This document shows, piece by piece, positions 33,401 through 48,400 of a stretch of DNA of 64,000 bases. Source of the DNA: Patiria miniata (Eukaryota > Echinodermata > Asteroidea > Valvatida > Asterinidae); NCBI RefSeq assembly GCF_015706575.1, contig NW_024037063.1, positions 10,664,927 to 10,728,926 on the forward strand. Direction: 5' to 3'. The translations under genes and the position numbers were made by a program. The notes beneath the pieces were generated by a model, which was not told the DNA's origin, did no database searches, and saw only the letters and a program-made list of their open reading frames with translations. Every line of letters starts with the position of its first letter. The first letter of the stretch is position 1.

Positions 33401-36400
33401 TTCATTGGGTACAACGACAGTGACCTGCCTTGTATTTGACAGCGCTCGCAACAATGGATCATGCCAATTTGTCATCAACGTTGTAGGTGAGTTTTGTTGA
33501 AACATTTGACATTTCCGGCATGGAGAAATAATTGGATCGGAAATGCCTTTTCAACACGTATGACCACAATGAGTGAGAAATGATGAGAGGATAGTTGAGA
33601 AATTGACAACTGATGCAATATTGTAAACATTTTAATCACGAAGACGTCAATGAAGACAATTCCCCTTTTGGAAAACTTAGGAAGAGCTATTTATTGAAGT
33701 GAAAATGCTTTTGATTTATTTGCAGACACCGAAGATCCAGAAGTTAGTTGCCCAAATAGTGTTCCGTCTCAGTACACAGACCTCGGAATGTCGTCTGCTG
33801 TGGTTACATGGACACCAATGCCATCAGCTACTGATAATGTGGACAACTTCACTATGAACAACATCACATGTCAAGATGAAGCGGGCAATGTCGTGGAGTC
33901 TGATGGTACTTATTCATTGGGTACAACGACAGTGACCTGCCTTGTATTTGACAGCGCTGGCAACAATGGATCGTGCCAATTTGTCATCAACGTTGTAGGT
34001 GAGTTTTGTTGAAACATTTGACATTTCCGGCATGGAGAAATAATTGGTTGGGAAATGCCTTTTTAACACGTATGGCCACAATGAGTGAGAAATGATGAGA
34101 GGATAGTTGAGAAATTGACAACTGATGCAATATTGTAAACATTTTAATCACGAAGAAGTTAATGAAGACAATTCCCCTTTTGGAAAACTTGAAGAAGAGC
34201 TATTTATTGAAGTGAAAATGCTTTTGATTTATTTGCAGACACTGAAGATCCAGAAGTTAGTTGCCCAAATAGTGTTCCGTCTCAGGACACAGACCTCGGA
34301 ATGTCGTCTGCTGTGGTTACATGGACACCAATGCCATCAGCCACTGATAATGTGGACAACTACACTATAAACAACATCACATGTCAAGATGAAACGGGCA
34401 ATGTCGTGGAGTCTGATGGTACTTATCCATTGGGTACAACGACAGTGACCTGCCTAGTATTTGACAGCGCTGGCAACAATGGATCATGCCAATTTGTCAT
34501 CAACGTTGTAGGTGAGTTTTGTTGAAACATTTGACATTTCCGGCATGGAGAAATAATTGGATCGGAAATGCCTTTTCAACACGTATGAACACAATGAGTG
34601 AGAAATGATGAGAGGATAGTTGAGAAATTGACAACTGATGCAATATTGTAAACATTTTAATCACGAAGAAGTTAATGAAGACAAATCCCCTTTTGGAAAA
34701 CTTGAAGAAGAGCTATTTATTGAAGTGAAAATGCTTTTGATTTATTTGCAGACACCGAAGATCCAGAAGTTAGTTGCCCAAATCGTGTTCCGTCTCAGGA
34801 CACAGACCTCGGAATGTCGTCTGCTGTGATTACATGGACACCAATGCCATCAGCTACTGATAATGTGGACAACTTCACTATAAACAACATCACATGTCAA
34901 GATGAAGCGGGCAATGTCGTGGAGTCTGATGGTACTTATTCATTGGGTACAACGACAGTGACCTGCCTTGTATTTGACAGCGCTGGCAACAATGGATCAT
35001 GCCAATTTGTCATCAACGTTGTAGGTGAGTTTTGTTGAAACATTTGACATTTCCGGCATGGAGAAATAATTGGTTGGGAAATGCCTTTTTAACACGTATG
35101 GCCACAATGAGTGAGAAATGATGAAAGGATAGTTGAGAAATTTACAACTGATGCAATATTTTTAACATTTAAATCACGAAGAAGTTAATGAAGACAATTC
35201 CCCTTTTGGAAAACTTAAGGAAGAGCTATTTATTGAAGTGAAAATGCTTTTGATTTATTTTCAGACACCGAAGATCCAGAAGTTAGTTGCCCAAATAGTG
35301 TTCCGTCTCAGAACACAGACCTCGGAATGTCGTCTGCTGTGGTTACATGGACACCAATGCCATCAGCTACTGATAATGTGGACAACTTCACTATAAACAA
35401 CATCACATGTCAAGATGAAGCGGGCAATGTCGTGGAGTCTGATGGTACTTATTCATTGGGTACAACGACAGTGACCTGCCTTGTATTTGACAGCGCTCGC
35501 AACAATGGATCATGCCAATTTGTCATCAACGTTGTAGGTGAGTTTTGTTGAAACATTTGACATTTCCGGCATGGAGAAATAATTGGATCGGAAATGCCTT
35601 TTCAACACGTATGACCACAATGAGTGAGAAATGATGAGAGGATAGTTGAGAAATTGACAACTGATGCAATATTGTAAACATTTTAATCACGAAGAAGTTA
35701 ATGAAGACAATTCCCCTTTTGGAAAACTTGAAGAAGAGCTATTTATTGAAGTGAAAATGCTTTTGATTTATTTGCAGACACCGAAGATCCAGAAGTTAGT
35801 TGCCCAAATCGTGTTCCGTCTCAGGACACAGACCTCGGCATGTCGTCTGCTGTGGTTACATGGACACCAATGCCATCAGCTACTGATAATGTGGACAACT
35901 TCACTATAAACAACATCACATGTCAAGATGAAGCGGGCAATGTCGTGGAGTCTGATGGTACTTATTCATTGGGTACAACGACAGTGACCTGCCTTGTATT
36001 TGACAGCGCTGGCAACAATGGATCATGCCAATTGGTCATCAACGTTGTAGGTGAGTTTTGTTGAAACATTTGACATTTCCGGCATGGAGAAATAATTGGA
36101 TCGGAAATGCCTTTTCAACACGTATGACCACAATGAGTGAGAAATGATGAGAGGATAGTTGAGAAATTGACAACTGATGCAATATTGTAAACATTTTAAT
36201 CACGAAGAAGTTAATGAAGACAAATCCCCTTTTGGAAAACTTGAAGAAGAGCTATTTATTGAAGTGAAAATGCTTTTGATTTATTTGCAGACACCGAAGA
36301 TCCAGAAGTTAGTTGCCCAAATCGTGTTCCGTCTCAGGACACAGACCTCGGAATGTCGTCTGCTGTGGTTACATGGACACCAATGCCATCAGCTACTGAT

Positions 36401-39400
36401 AATGTGGACAACTTCACTATAAACAACATCACATGTCAAGATGAAGCGGGCAATGTCGTGGAGTCTGATGGTACTTATTCATTGGGTACAACGACAGTGA
36501 CCTGCCTTGTATTTGACAGCGCTGGCAACAATGGATCATGCCAATTTGTCATCAACGTTGTAGGTGAGTTTTGTTGAAACATTTGACATTTCCGGCATGG
36601 AGAAATAATTGGATCGGAAATGCCTTTTTAACACGTATGACCACAATGAGTGAGAAATGATGAAAGGATAGTTGAGAAATTTACAACTGATGCAATATTG
36701 TTAACATTTTAATCACGAAGAAGTAAATGAAGACAATTCCCCTGTTGGAAAACTTGAAGAAGAGCTATTTATTGAAGAGAAAATGCTTTTGATTTATTTG
36801 CAGACACCGAAGATCCAGAACTCAGTTGCCCAAATAGTGTTCCGTCTCAGGACACAGACCTCGGAATGTCGTCTGCTGTGGTTACATGGACACCAATGCC
36901 ATCAGCTACTGATAATGTGGACAACTTCACTATAAACAACATCACATGTCAAGATGAAGCGGGCAATGTCGTGGAGTCTGATGATACTTATTCATTGGGT
37001 ACAACGACAGTGACCTGCCTTGTATTTGACAGCGCTGGCAACAATGGATCATGCCAATTTGTCATCTACGTTGTAGGTGAGTTTTGTTGAAACATTTGAC
37101 ATTTCCGGCATGGAGAAATAATTGGATCGGAAATGCCTTTTCAACACGTATGACCACAATGAGTGAGAAATGATGAGAAGATAATTGAGATATTGACAAC
37201 TGATGCAATATTGTAAACATTTTAATCACGAAGAAGTTAATGAAGACAATTCCCCTTTTGGAAAAATTGAAGAAGAGCTATTTATTGAAGTGAAAATGCT
37301 TTTGATTTATTTGCAGACACCGAAGATCCAGAAGTTAGTTGCCCAAATCGTGTTCCGTCTCAGGACACGGACCTCGGAATGTCGTCTGCTGTGGTTACAT
37401 GGACACCAATGCCATCAGCTACTGATAATGTGGACAACTTCACTATAAACAACATCACCTGTCAAGATGAAGCGGGCAATGTCGTGGAGTCTGATGGTAC
37501 TTATTCATTGGGTACAACGACAGTGACCTGCCTTGTATTTGACAGCGCTGGCAACAATGGATCATGCCAATTTGTCATCAACGTTGTAGGTGAGTTTTGT
37601 TGAAACATTTGACATTTCCGGCATGGAGAAATAATTGGATCGGAAATGCCTTTTCAACACGTATGACCACAATGAGTGAGAAATGATGAGAGGATAGTTG
37701 AGAAATTGACAACTGATGCAATATTGTAAACATTTTAATCACGAAGAAGTTAATGAAGACAATTCCCCTTTTGGAAAACTTGAAGAAGAGCTATTTATTG
37801 AAGTGAAAATGCTTTTGATTTATTTGCAGACACCGAAGATCCAGAAGTTAGTTGCCCAAATCGTGTTCCGTCTCAGGACACGGACCTCGGCATGTCGTCT
37901 GCTGTGGTTACATGGACACCAATGCCATCAGCTACTGATAATGTGGACAACTTCACTATAAACAGCATCACATGTCAAGATGAAGCGGGCAATGTCGTGG
38001 AGTCTGATGATACTTATTCATTGGGTACAACGACAGTGACCTGCCTTGTTTTTGACAGCGCTGGCAACAATGGATCATGCCAATTTGTCATCAACGTTGT
38101 AGGTGAGTTTTGTTGAAACATTTGACATTTCCGGCATGGAGAAATAATTGGATCGGAAATGCCTTTTCAACACGTAATATGACCACACTGAGTGAGAAAT
38201 GATGAGAGGATAGTTGAGAAATTTACAACTGATGCAATTTTTTAACATTTTAATCACGAAGAAGTTAATGAAGACAATTCCCTATTTTGGAAAAATTGAA
38301 GAAGAGCTATTTATTGAAGTGAAAATGCTTTTGATTTATTTGCAGACACCGAAGATCCAGAAGTTAGTTGCCCAAATAGTGTTCCGTCTCAGGACACAGA
38401 CCTCGGAATGTCGTCTGCTGTGGTTACATGGACACCAATGCCATCAGCTACTGATAATGTGGACAACTTCACTATAAACAACATCACATGTCAAGATGAA
38501 GCGGGCAATGTCGTGGAGTCTGATGGTACTTATTCATTGGGTACAACGACAGTGACCTGCCTTGTATTTGACAGCGCTGGCAACAATGGATCATGCCAAT
38601 TTGTCATCAACGTTGTAGGTGAGTTTTGTTGAAACATTTGACATTTCCGGCATGGAGAAATAATTGGATCGGAAATGCCTTTTCAACACGTATGACCACA
38701 ATGAGTGAGAAATGATGAGAGGATAGTTGAGAAATTGACAACTGATGCAATATTGTAAACATTTTAATCACGAAGAAGTTAATGAAGACAAATCCCCTTT
38801 TGGAAAACTTGAAGAAGAGCTATTTATTGAAGTGAAAATGCTTTTGATTTATTTGCAGACACCGAAGATCCAGAAGTTAGTTGCCCAAATCGTGTTCCGT
38901 CTCAGGACACAGACCTCGGAATGTCGTCTGCTGTGGTTACATGGACACCAATGCCATCAGCTACTGATAATGTGGACAACTTCACTATAAACAACATCAC
39001 ATGTCAAGATGAAGCGGGCAATGTCGTGGAGTCTGATGGTACTTATTCATTGGGTACAACGACAGTGACCTGCCTTGTATTGGACAGCGCTGGCAACAAT
39101 GGATCATGCCAATTTGTCATCAACGTTGTAGGTGAGTTTTGTTGAAACATTTGACATTTCCGGCATGGAGAAATAATTGGATCGGAAATGCCTTTTCAAC
39201 ACGTATGACCACAATGAGTGAGAAATGATGAAAGGATAGTTGAGAAATTGACAACTGATGCAATATTGTAAACATTTTAATCACGAAGAAGTTAATGAAG
39301 ACAATTCCCCTGTTGGAAAACTTGAAGAAGAGCTATTTATTGAAGTGAAAATGCTTTTGATTTATTTGCAGATACCGAAGATCCAGAAGTCAGTTGCCCA

Positions 39401-42400
39401 ACTAGTGTTCCGTCTCAGGACACAGACCTCGGAATGTCGTCTGCTGTGGTTACATGGACACCAATGCCATCAGCTAATGATAATGTGGACAACTTCACTA
39501 TAAACAACATCACATGTCAAGATGAAGCGGGCAATGTCGTGGAGTCTGATGATACTTATTCATTGGGTACAACGACAGTGACCTGCCTTGTATTTGACAG
39601 CGCTGGCAACAATGGATCATGCCAATTTGTCATCTACGTTGTAGGTGAGTTTTGTTGAAACATTTGACATTTCCGGCATGGAGAAATAATTGGATCGGAA
39701 ATGCCTTTTCAACACGTATGACCACAATGAGTGAGAAATGATGAGAGGATAATTGAGATATTGACAACTGATGCAATATTGTAAACATTTTAATCACGAA
39801 GAAGTTAATGAAGACAATTCCCTATTTGGAAAAATTGCAGAAGAGCTATTTATTGAAGTGAAAATGCTGTTGATTTATTTGCAGACACCGAAGATCCAGA
39901 AGTTAGTTGCCCAAATCGTGTTCCGTCTCAGGACACGGACCTCGGAATGTCGTCTGCTGTGGTTACATGGACACCAATGCCATCAGCTACTGATAATGTG
40001 GACAACTTCACTATAAACAACATCACATGTCAAGATGAAGCGGGCAATGTCGTGGAGTCTGATGATACTTATTCATTGGGTACAACGACAGTGACCTGCC
40101 TTGTATTTGACAGCGCTGGCAACAATGGATCATGCCAATTTGTCATCAACGTTGTAGGTGAGTTTTGTTGAAACATTTGACATTTCCGGCATGGAGAAAT
40201 AATTGGATCGGAAATGCCTTTTCAACACGTATGACCACAATGAGTGAGAAATGATGAGAGGATAGTTGAGAAATTGACAACTGATGCAATATTGTAAACA
40301 TTTTAATCACGAAGAAGTTAATGAAGACAATTCCCCTTTTGGAAAACTTGAAGAAGAGCTATTTATTGAAGTGAAAATGCTTTTGATTTATTTGCAGACA
40401 CCGAAGATCCAGAAGTTAGTTGCCCAAATCGTGTTCCGTCTCAGGACACAGACCTCGGCATGTCGTCTGCTGTGGTTACATGGACACCAATGCCATCAGC
40501 TACTGATAATGTGGACAACTTCACTATAAACAACATCACATGTCAAGATGAAGCGGGCAATGTCGTGGAGTCTGATGGTACTTATTCATTGGGTACAACG
40601 ACAGTGACCTGCCTTGTTTTTGACAGCGCTCGCAACAATGGATCATGCCAATTTGTCATCAACGTTGTAGGTGAGTTTTGTTGAAACATTTGACATTTCC
40701 GGCATGGAGAAATAATTGGATCGGAAATGCCTTTTCAACACGTATGACCACAATAAGTGAGAAATGATGAGAGGATAGTTGAGAAATTTACAACTGATGC
40801 AATATTGTAAACATTTTAGTCACGAAGAAGTTAATGAAGACAATTCCCCTTTTGGAAAACTTGAAGAAGAGCTATTTATTGAAGTGAAAATGCTTTTGAT
40901 TTATTTTCAGACACCGAAGATCCAGAAGTTAGTTGCCCAAATAGTGTTCCGTCTCAGGACACAGACCTCGGAATGTCGTCTGCTGTGGTTACATGGACAC
41001 CAATGCCATCAGCTACTGATAATGTGGACAACTTCACTATAAACAACATCACATGTCAAGATGAAGCGGGCAATGTCGTAGAGTCTGATGGTACTTATTC
41101 ATTGGGTACAACGACAGTGACCTGCCTTGTTTTTGACAGCGCTCGCAACAATGGATCATGCCAATTTGTCATCAACGTTGTAGGTGAGTTTTGTTGAAAC
41201 ATTTGACATTTCCGGCATGGAGAATACTTGGATCGGAAATGCCTTTTCAACACGTAATATGACCACACTGAGTGAGAAATGATGAGAGGATAGTTGAGAA
41301 ATTTACAACTGATGCAATATTTTTAACATTTAAATCACGAAGAAGTTAATGAAGACAATTCCCTATTTGGAAAAATTGAAGAAGAGCTATTTATTGAAGT
41401 GAAAATGCTTTTGATTTATTTGCAGACACCGAAGATCCAGAAGTTAGTTGCCCAAATAGTGTTCCGTCTCAGGACACAGACCTCGGAATGTCGTCTGCTG
41501 TGGTTACATGGACACCAATGCCATCAGCTACTGATAATGTGGACAACTTCACTATAAACAACATCACATGTCAAGATGAAGCGGGCAATGTCGTGGAGTC
41601 TGATGGTACTTATTCATTGGGTACAACGACAGTGACCTGCCTTGTTTTTGACAGCGCTCGCAACAATGGATCATGCCAATTTGTCATCAACGTTGTAGGT
41701 GAGTTTTGTTGAAACATTTGACATTTCCGGCATGGAGAATACTTGGATCGGAAATGCCTTTTCAACACGTAATATGACCACACTGAGTGAGAAATGATGA
41801 GAGGATAGTTGAGAAATTTACAACTGATGCAATATTTTTAACATTTAAATCACGAAGAAGTTAATGAAGACAATTCCCTATTTGGAAAAATTGAAGAAGA
41901 GCTATTTATTGAAGTGAAAATGCTTTTGATTTATTTGCAGACACCGAAGATCCAGAAGTTAGTTGCCCAAATAGTGTCCTGTCTCAGGACACAGACCTCC
42001 GAATGTCGTCTGCTGTGGTTACATGGACACCAATGCCATCAGCTACTGATAATGTGGACAACTTCACTATAAACAACATCACATGTCAAGATGAAGCGGG
42101 CAATGTCGTGGAGTCTGATGGTACTTATACATTGGGTACAACGACAGTGACCTGCCTTGTATTTGACAGCGCTGGCAACAATGGATCATGCCAATTTGTC
42201 ATCAACGTTGTAGGTGAGTTTTGTTGAAACATTTGACATTTCCGGCATGGAGAAATAATTGGATCGGAAATGCCTTTTGAACACGTGATATGACCACGAT
42301 GAGTGAGAAATGATGAGAGGATAGTTGAGAAATTTACAACTGATGCAATATTTTTAACATTTAAATCACGAAGAAGTTAATGAAGACAATTCCCCTTTGG

Positions 42401-45400
42401 AAAACTTAAGGAAGAGCTATTTATTGAAGTGAAAATGCTTTTGATTTATTTTCAGACACCGAAGATCCAGAAGTTAGTTGCCCAAATAGTGTTTCGTCTC
42501 AGAACACAGACCTCGGAATGTCGTCTGCTGTGGTTACATGGACACCAATGCCATCAGCTACTGATAATGTGGACAACTTCACTATAAACAACATCACCTG
42601 TCAAGATGAAGCGGGCAATGTCGTGGAGTCTGATGGTACTTATTCATTGGGTACAACGACAGTGACCTGCCTTGTTTTTGACAGCGCTCGCAACAATGGA
42701 TCATGCCAATTTGTCATCAACGTTGTAGGTGAGTTTTGTTGAAACATTTGACATTTCCGGCATGGAGAAATAATTGGATCGGAAATGCCTTTTCAACACG
42801 TAAATAACCACAATGAGTGAGAAATGATGAGAGGATAGTTGAGAAATTTACAACTGATGCAATATTTTTAACATTTTAATCACGAAGAAGTTAATGAAGA
42901 CAATTCCCTATTTGGAAAAATTGAAGAAGAGCTATTTATTGAAGTGAAAATGCTTTTGATTTATTTGCAGACACCGAAGATCCAGAAGTTAGTTGCCCAA
43001 ATAGTGTTCCGTCTCAGGACACAGACCTCGGAATGTCGTCTGCTGTGGTTACATGGACACCAATGCCATCAGCTACTGATAATGTGGACAACTTCACTAT
43101 AAACAACATCACATGTCAAGATGAAGCGGGCAATGTCGTGGAGTCTGATGGTACTTATTCATTGGGTACAACGACAGTGACCTGCCTTGTTTTTGACAGC
43201 GCTCGCAACAATGGATCATGCCAATTTGTCATCAACGTTGTAGGTGAGTTTTGTTGAAACATTTGACATTTCCGGCATGGAGAAATAATTGGATCGGAAA
43301 TGCCTTTTCAACACGTATGACCACAATAAGTGAGAAATGATGAGAGGATAGTTGAGAAATTTACAACTGATGCAATATTGTAAACATTTTAGTCACGAAG
43401 AAGTTAATGAAGACAATTCCCCTTTTGGAAAACTTGAAGAAGAGCTATTTATTGAAGTGAAAATGCTTTTGATTTATTTTCAGACAACGAAGATCCAGAA
43501 GTTAGTTGCCCAAATAGTGTTCCGTCTCAGGACACAGACCTCGGAATGTCGTCTGCTGTGGTTACATGGACACCAATGCCATCAGCTACTGATAATGTGG
43601 ACAACTTCACTATAAACAACATCACATGTCAAGATGAAGCGGGCAATGTCGTAGAGTCTGATGGTACTTATTCATTGGGTACAACGACAGTGACCTGCCT
43701 TGTTTTTGACAGCGCTCGCAACAATGGATCATGCCAATTTGTCATCAACGTTGTAGGTGAGTTTTGTTGAAACATTTGACATTTCCGGCATGGAGAATAC
43801 TTGGATCGGAAATGCCTTTTCAACACGTAATATGACCACACTGAGTGAGAAATGATGAGAGGATAGTTGAGAAATTTACAACTGATGCAATATTTTTAAC
43901 ATTTAAATCACGAAGAAGTTAATGAAGACAATTCCCTATTTGGAAAAATTGAAGAAGAGCTATTTATTGAAGTGAAAATGCTTTTGATTTATTTGCAGAC
44001 ACCGAAGATCCAGAAGTTAGTTGCCCAAATAGTGTTCTGTCTCAGGACACAGACCTCCGAATGTCGTCTGCTGTGGTTACATGGACACCAATGCCATCAG
44101 CTACTGATAATGTGGACAACTTCACTATAAACAACATCACATGTCAAGATGAAGCGGGCAATGTCGTGGAGTCTGATGGTACTTATACATTGGGTACAAC
44201 GACAGTGACCTGCCTTGTATTTGACAGCGCTGGCAACAATGGATCATGCCAATTTGTCATCAACGTTGTAGGTGAGTTTTGTTGAAACATTTGACATTTC
44301 CGGCATGGAGAAATAATTGGATCGGAAATGCCTTTTGAACACGTGATATGACCACAATGAGTGAGAAATGATGAGAGGATAGTTGAGAAATTTACAACTG
44401 ATGCAATATTTTTAACATTTAAATCACGAAGAAGTTAATGAAGACAATTCCCCTTTGGAAAACTTAAGGAAGAGCTATTTATTGAAGTGAAAATGCTTTT
44501 GATTTATTTTCAGACACCGAAGATCCAGAAGTTAGTTGCCCAAATAGTGTTTCGTCTCAGAACACAGACCTCGGAATGTCGTCTGCTGTGGTTACATGGA
44601 CACCAATGCCATCAGCTACTGATAATGTGGACAACTTCACTATAAACAACATCACCTGTCAAGATGAAGCGGGCAATGTCGTGGAGTCTGATGGTACTTA
44701 TTCATTGGGTACAACGACAGTGACCTGCCTTGTTTTTGACAGCGCTCGCAACAATGGATCATGCCAATTTGTCATCAACGTTGTAGGTGAGTTTTGTTGA
44801 AACATTTGACATTTCCGGCATGGAGAAATAATTGGATCGGAAATGCCTTTTCAACACGTATGACCACAATGAGTGAGAAATGATGAGAGGATAGTTGAGA
44901 AATTTACAACTGATGCAATATTTTTAACATTTTAATCACGAAGAAGTTAATGAAGACAATTCCCTATTTGGAAAAATTGAAGAAGAGCTATTTATTGAAG
45001 TGAAAATGCTTTTGATTTATTTGCAGACACCGAAGATCCAGAAGTTAGTTGCCCAAATAGTGTTCCGTCTCAGGACACAGACCTCGGAATGTCGTCTGCT
45101 GTGGTTACATGGACACCAATGCCATCAGCTACTGATAATGTGGACAACTTCACTATAAACAACATCACATGTCAAGATGAAGCGGGCAATGTCGTGGAGT
45201 CTGATGGTACTTATACATTGGGTACAACGACAGTGACCTGCCTTGTATTTGACAGCGCTGGCAACAATGGATCATGCCAATTTGTCATCAACGTTGTAGG
45301 TGAGTTTTGTTGAAACATTTGACATTTCCGGCATGGAGAAATAATTGGATCGGAAATGCCTTTTCAACACGTATGACCACAATGAGTGAGAAATGATGAG

Positions 45401-48400
45401 AGGATAGTTGAGAAATTTACAACTGATGCAATATTTTTAACATTTAAATCACGAAGAAGTTAATGAAGACAATTCCCCTTTTGGAAAACTTAAGGAAGAG
45501 CTATTTATTGAAGTGAAAATGCTTTTGATTTATTTTCAGACACCGAAGATCCAGAAGTTAGTTGCCCAAATAGTGTTCCGTCTCAGAACACAGACCTCGG
45601 AATGTCGTCTGCTGTGGTTACATGGACACCAATGCCATCAGCTACTGATAATGTGGACAACTTCACTATAAACAACATCACCTGTCAAGATGAAGCGGGC
45701 AATGTCGTGGAGTCTGATGGTACTTATTCATTGGGTACAACGACAGTGACCTGCCTTGTTTTTGACAGCGCTCGCAACAATGGATCATGCCAATTTGTCA
45801 TCAACGTTGTAGGTGAGTTTTGTTGAAACATTTGACATTTCCGGCATGGAGAAATAATTGGATCGGAAATGCCTTTTCAACACGTATGACCACAATGAGT
45901 GACAAATGATGAGAGGATAGTTGAGAAATTTACAACTGATGCAATATTTTTAACATTTTAATCACGAAGAAGTTAATGAAGACAACTCCCTATTTGGAAA
46001 AATTGAAGAAGAGCTATTTATTGAAGTGAAAATGCTTTTGATTTATTTGCAGACACCGAAGATCCAGAAGTTAGTTGCCCAAATAGTGTTCCGTCTCAGG
46101 ACACAGACCTCGGAATGTCGTCTGCTGTGGTTACATGGACACCAATGCCATCAGCTACTGATAATGTGGACAACTTCACTATAAACAACATCACATGTCA
46201 AGATGAAGCGGGCAATGTCGTGGAGTCTGATGGTACTTATACATTGGGTACAACGACAGTGACCTGCCTTGTATTTGACAGCGCTGGCAACAATGGATCA
46301 TGCCAATTTGTCATCAACGTTGTAGGTGAGTTTTGTTGAAACATTTGACATTTCCGGCATGGAGAAATAATTGGATCGGAAATGCCTTTTCAACACGTGA
46401 TATGACCACAATGAGTGAGAAATGATGAGAGGATAGTTGAGAAATTTACAACTGATGCAATATTTTTAACATTTAAATCACGAAGAAGTTAATGAAGACA
46501 ATTCCCTTTTGGAAAACTTAAGGAAGAGCTATTTATTGAAGTGAAAATGCTTTTGATTTATTTTCAGACACCGAAGATCCAGAAGTTAGTTGCCCAAATA
46601 GTGTTTCGTCTCAGAACACAGACCTCGGAATGTCGTCTGCTGTGGTTACATGGACACCAATGCCATCAGCTACTGATAATGTGGACAACTTCACTATAAA
46701 CAACATCACCTGTCAAGATGAAGCGGGCAATGTCGTGGAGTCTGATGGTACTTATTCATTGGGTACAACGACAGTGACCTGCCTTGTTTTTGACAGCGCT
46801 CGCAACAATGGATCATGCCAATTTGTCATCAACGTTGTAGGTGAGTTTTGTTGAAACATTTGACATTTCCGGCATGGAGAAATAATTGGATCGGAAATGC
46901 CTTTTCAACACGTATGACCACAATGAGTGAGAAATGATGAGAGGATAGTTGAGAAATTTACAACTGATGCAATATTTTTAACATTTTAATCACGAAGAAG
47001 TTAATGAAGACAATTCCCTATTTGGAAAAATTGAAGAAGAGCTATTTATTGAAGTGAAAATGCTTTTGATTTATTTGCAGACACCGACGATCCAGAAGTT
47101 AGTTGCCCAAATAGTGTTCCGTCTCAGGACACAGACCTCGGAATGTCGTCTGCTGTGGTTACATGGACACCAATGCCATCAGCTACTGATAATGTGGACA
47201 ACTTCACTATAAACAACATCACATGTCAAGATGAAGCGGGCAATGTCGTGGAGTCTGATGGTACTTATACATTGGGTACAACGACAGTGACCTGCCTTGT
47301 ATTTGACAGCGCTCGCAACAATGGATCATGCCAATTTGTCATCAACGTTGTAGGTGAGTTTTGTTGAAACATTTGACATTTCCGGCATGGAGAAATAATT
47401 GGATCGGAAATGCCTTTTCAACACGTGATATGACCACAATGAGTGAGAAATGATGAGAGGATAGTTGAGAAATTTACAACTGATGCAATATTTTTAACAT
47501 TTAAATCACGAAGAAGTTAATGAAGACAATTCCCCTTTGGAAAACTTAAGGAAGAGCTATTTATTGAAGTGAAAATGCTTTTGATTTATTTTCAGACACC
47601 GAAGATCCAGAAGTTAGTTGCCCAAATAGTGTTTCGTCTCAGAACACAGACCTCGGAATGTCGTCTGCTGTGGTTACATGGACACCAATGCCATCAGCTA
47701 CTGATAATGTGGACAACTTCACTATAAACAACATCACCTGTCAAGATGAAGCGGGCAATGTCGTGGAGTCTGATGGTACTTATTCATTGGGTACAACGAC
47801 AGTGACCTGCCTTGTTTTTGACAGCGCTCGCAACAATGGATCATGCCAATTTGTCATCAACGTTGTAGGTGAGTTTTGTTGAAACATTTGACATTTCCGG
47901 CATGGAGAAATAATTGGATCGGAAATGCCTTTTCAACACGTATGACCACAATGAGTGAGAAATGATGAGAGGATAGTTGAGAAATTTACAACTGATGCAA
48001 TATTTTTAACATTTTAATCACGAAGAAGTTAATGAAGACAATTCCCTATTTGGAAAAATTGAAGAAGAGCTATTTATTGAAGTGAAAATGCTTTTGATTT
48101 ATTTGCAGACACCGAAGATCCAGAAGTTAGTTGCCCAAATAGTGTTCCGTCTCAGGACACAGACCTCGGAATGTCGTCTGCTGTGGTTACATGGACACCA
48201 ATGCCATCAGCTACTGATAATGTGGACAACTTCACTATAAACAACATCACATGTCAAGATGAAGCGGGCAATGTCGTGGAGTCTGATGGTACTTATACAT
48301 TGGGTACAACGACAGTGACCTGCCTTGTATTTGACAGCGCTGGCAACAATGGATCATGCCAATTTGTCATCAACGTTGTAGGTGAGTTTTGTTGAAACAT

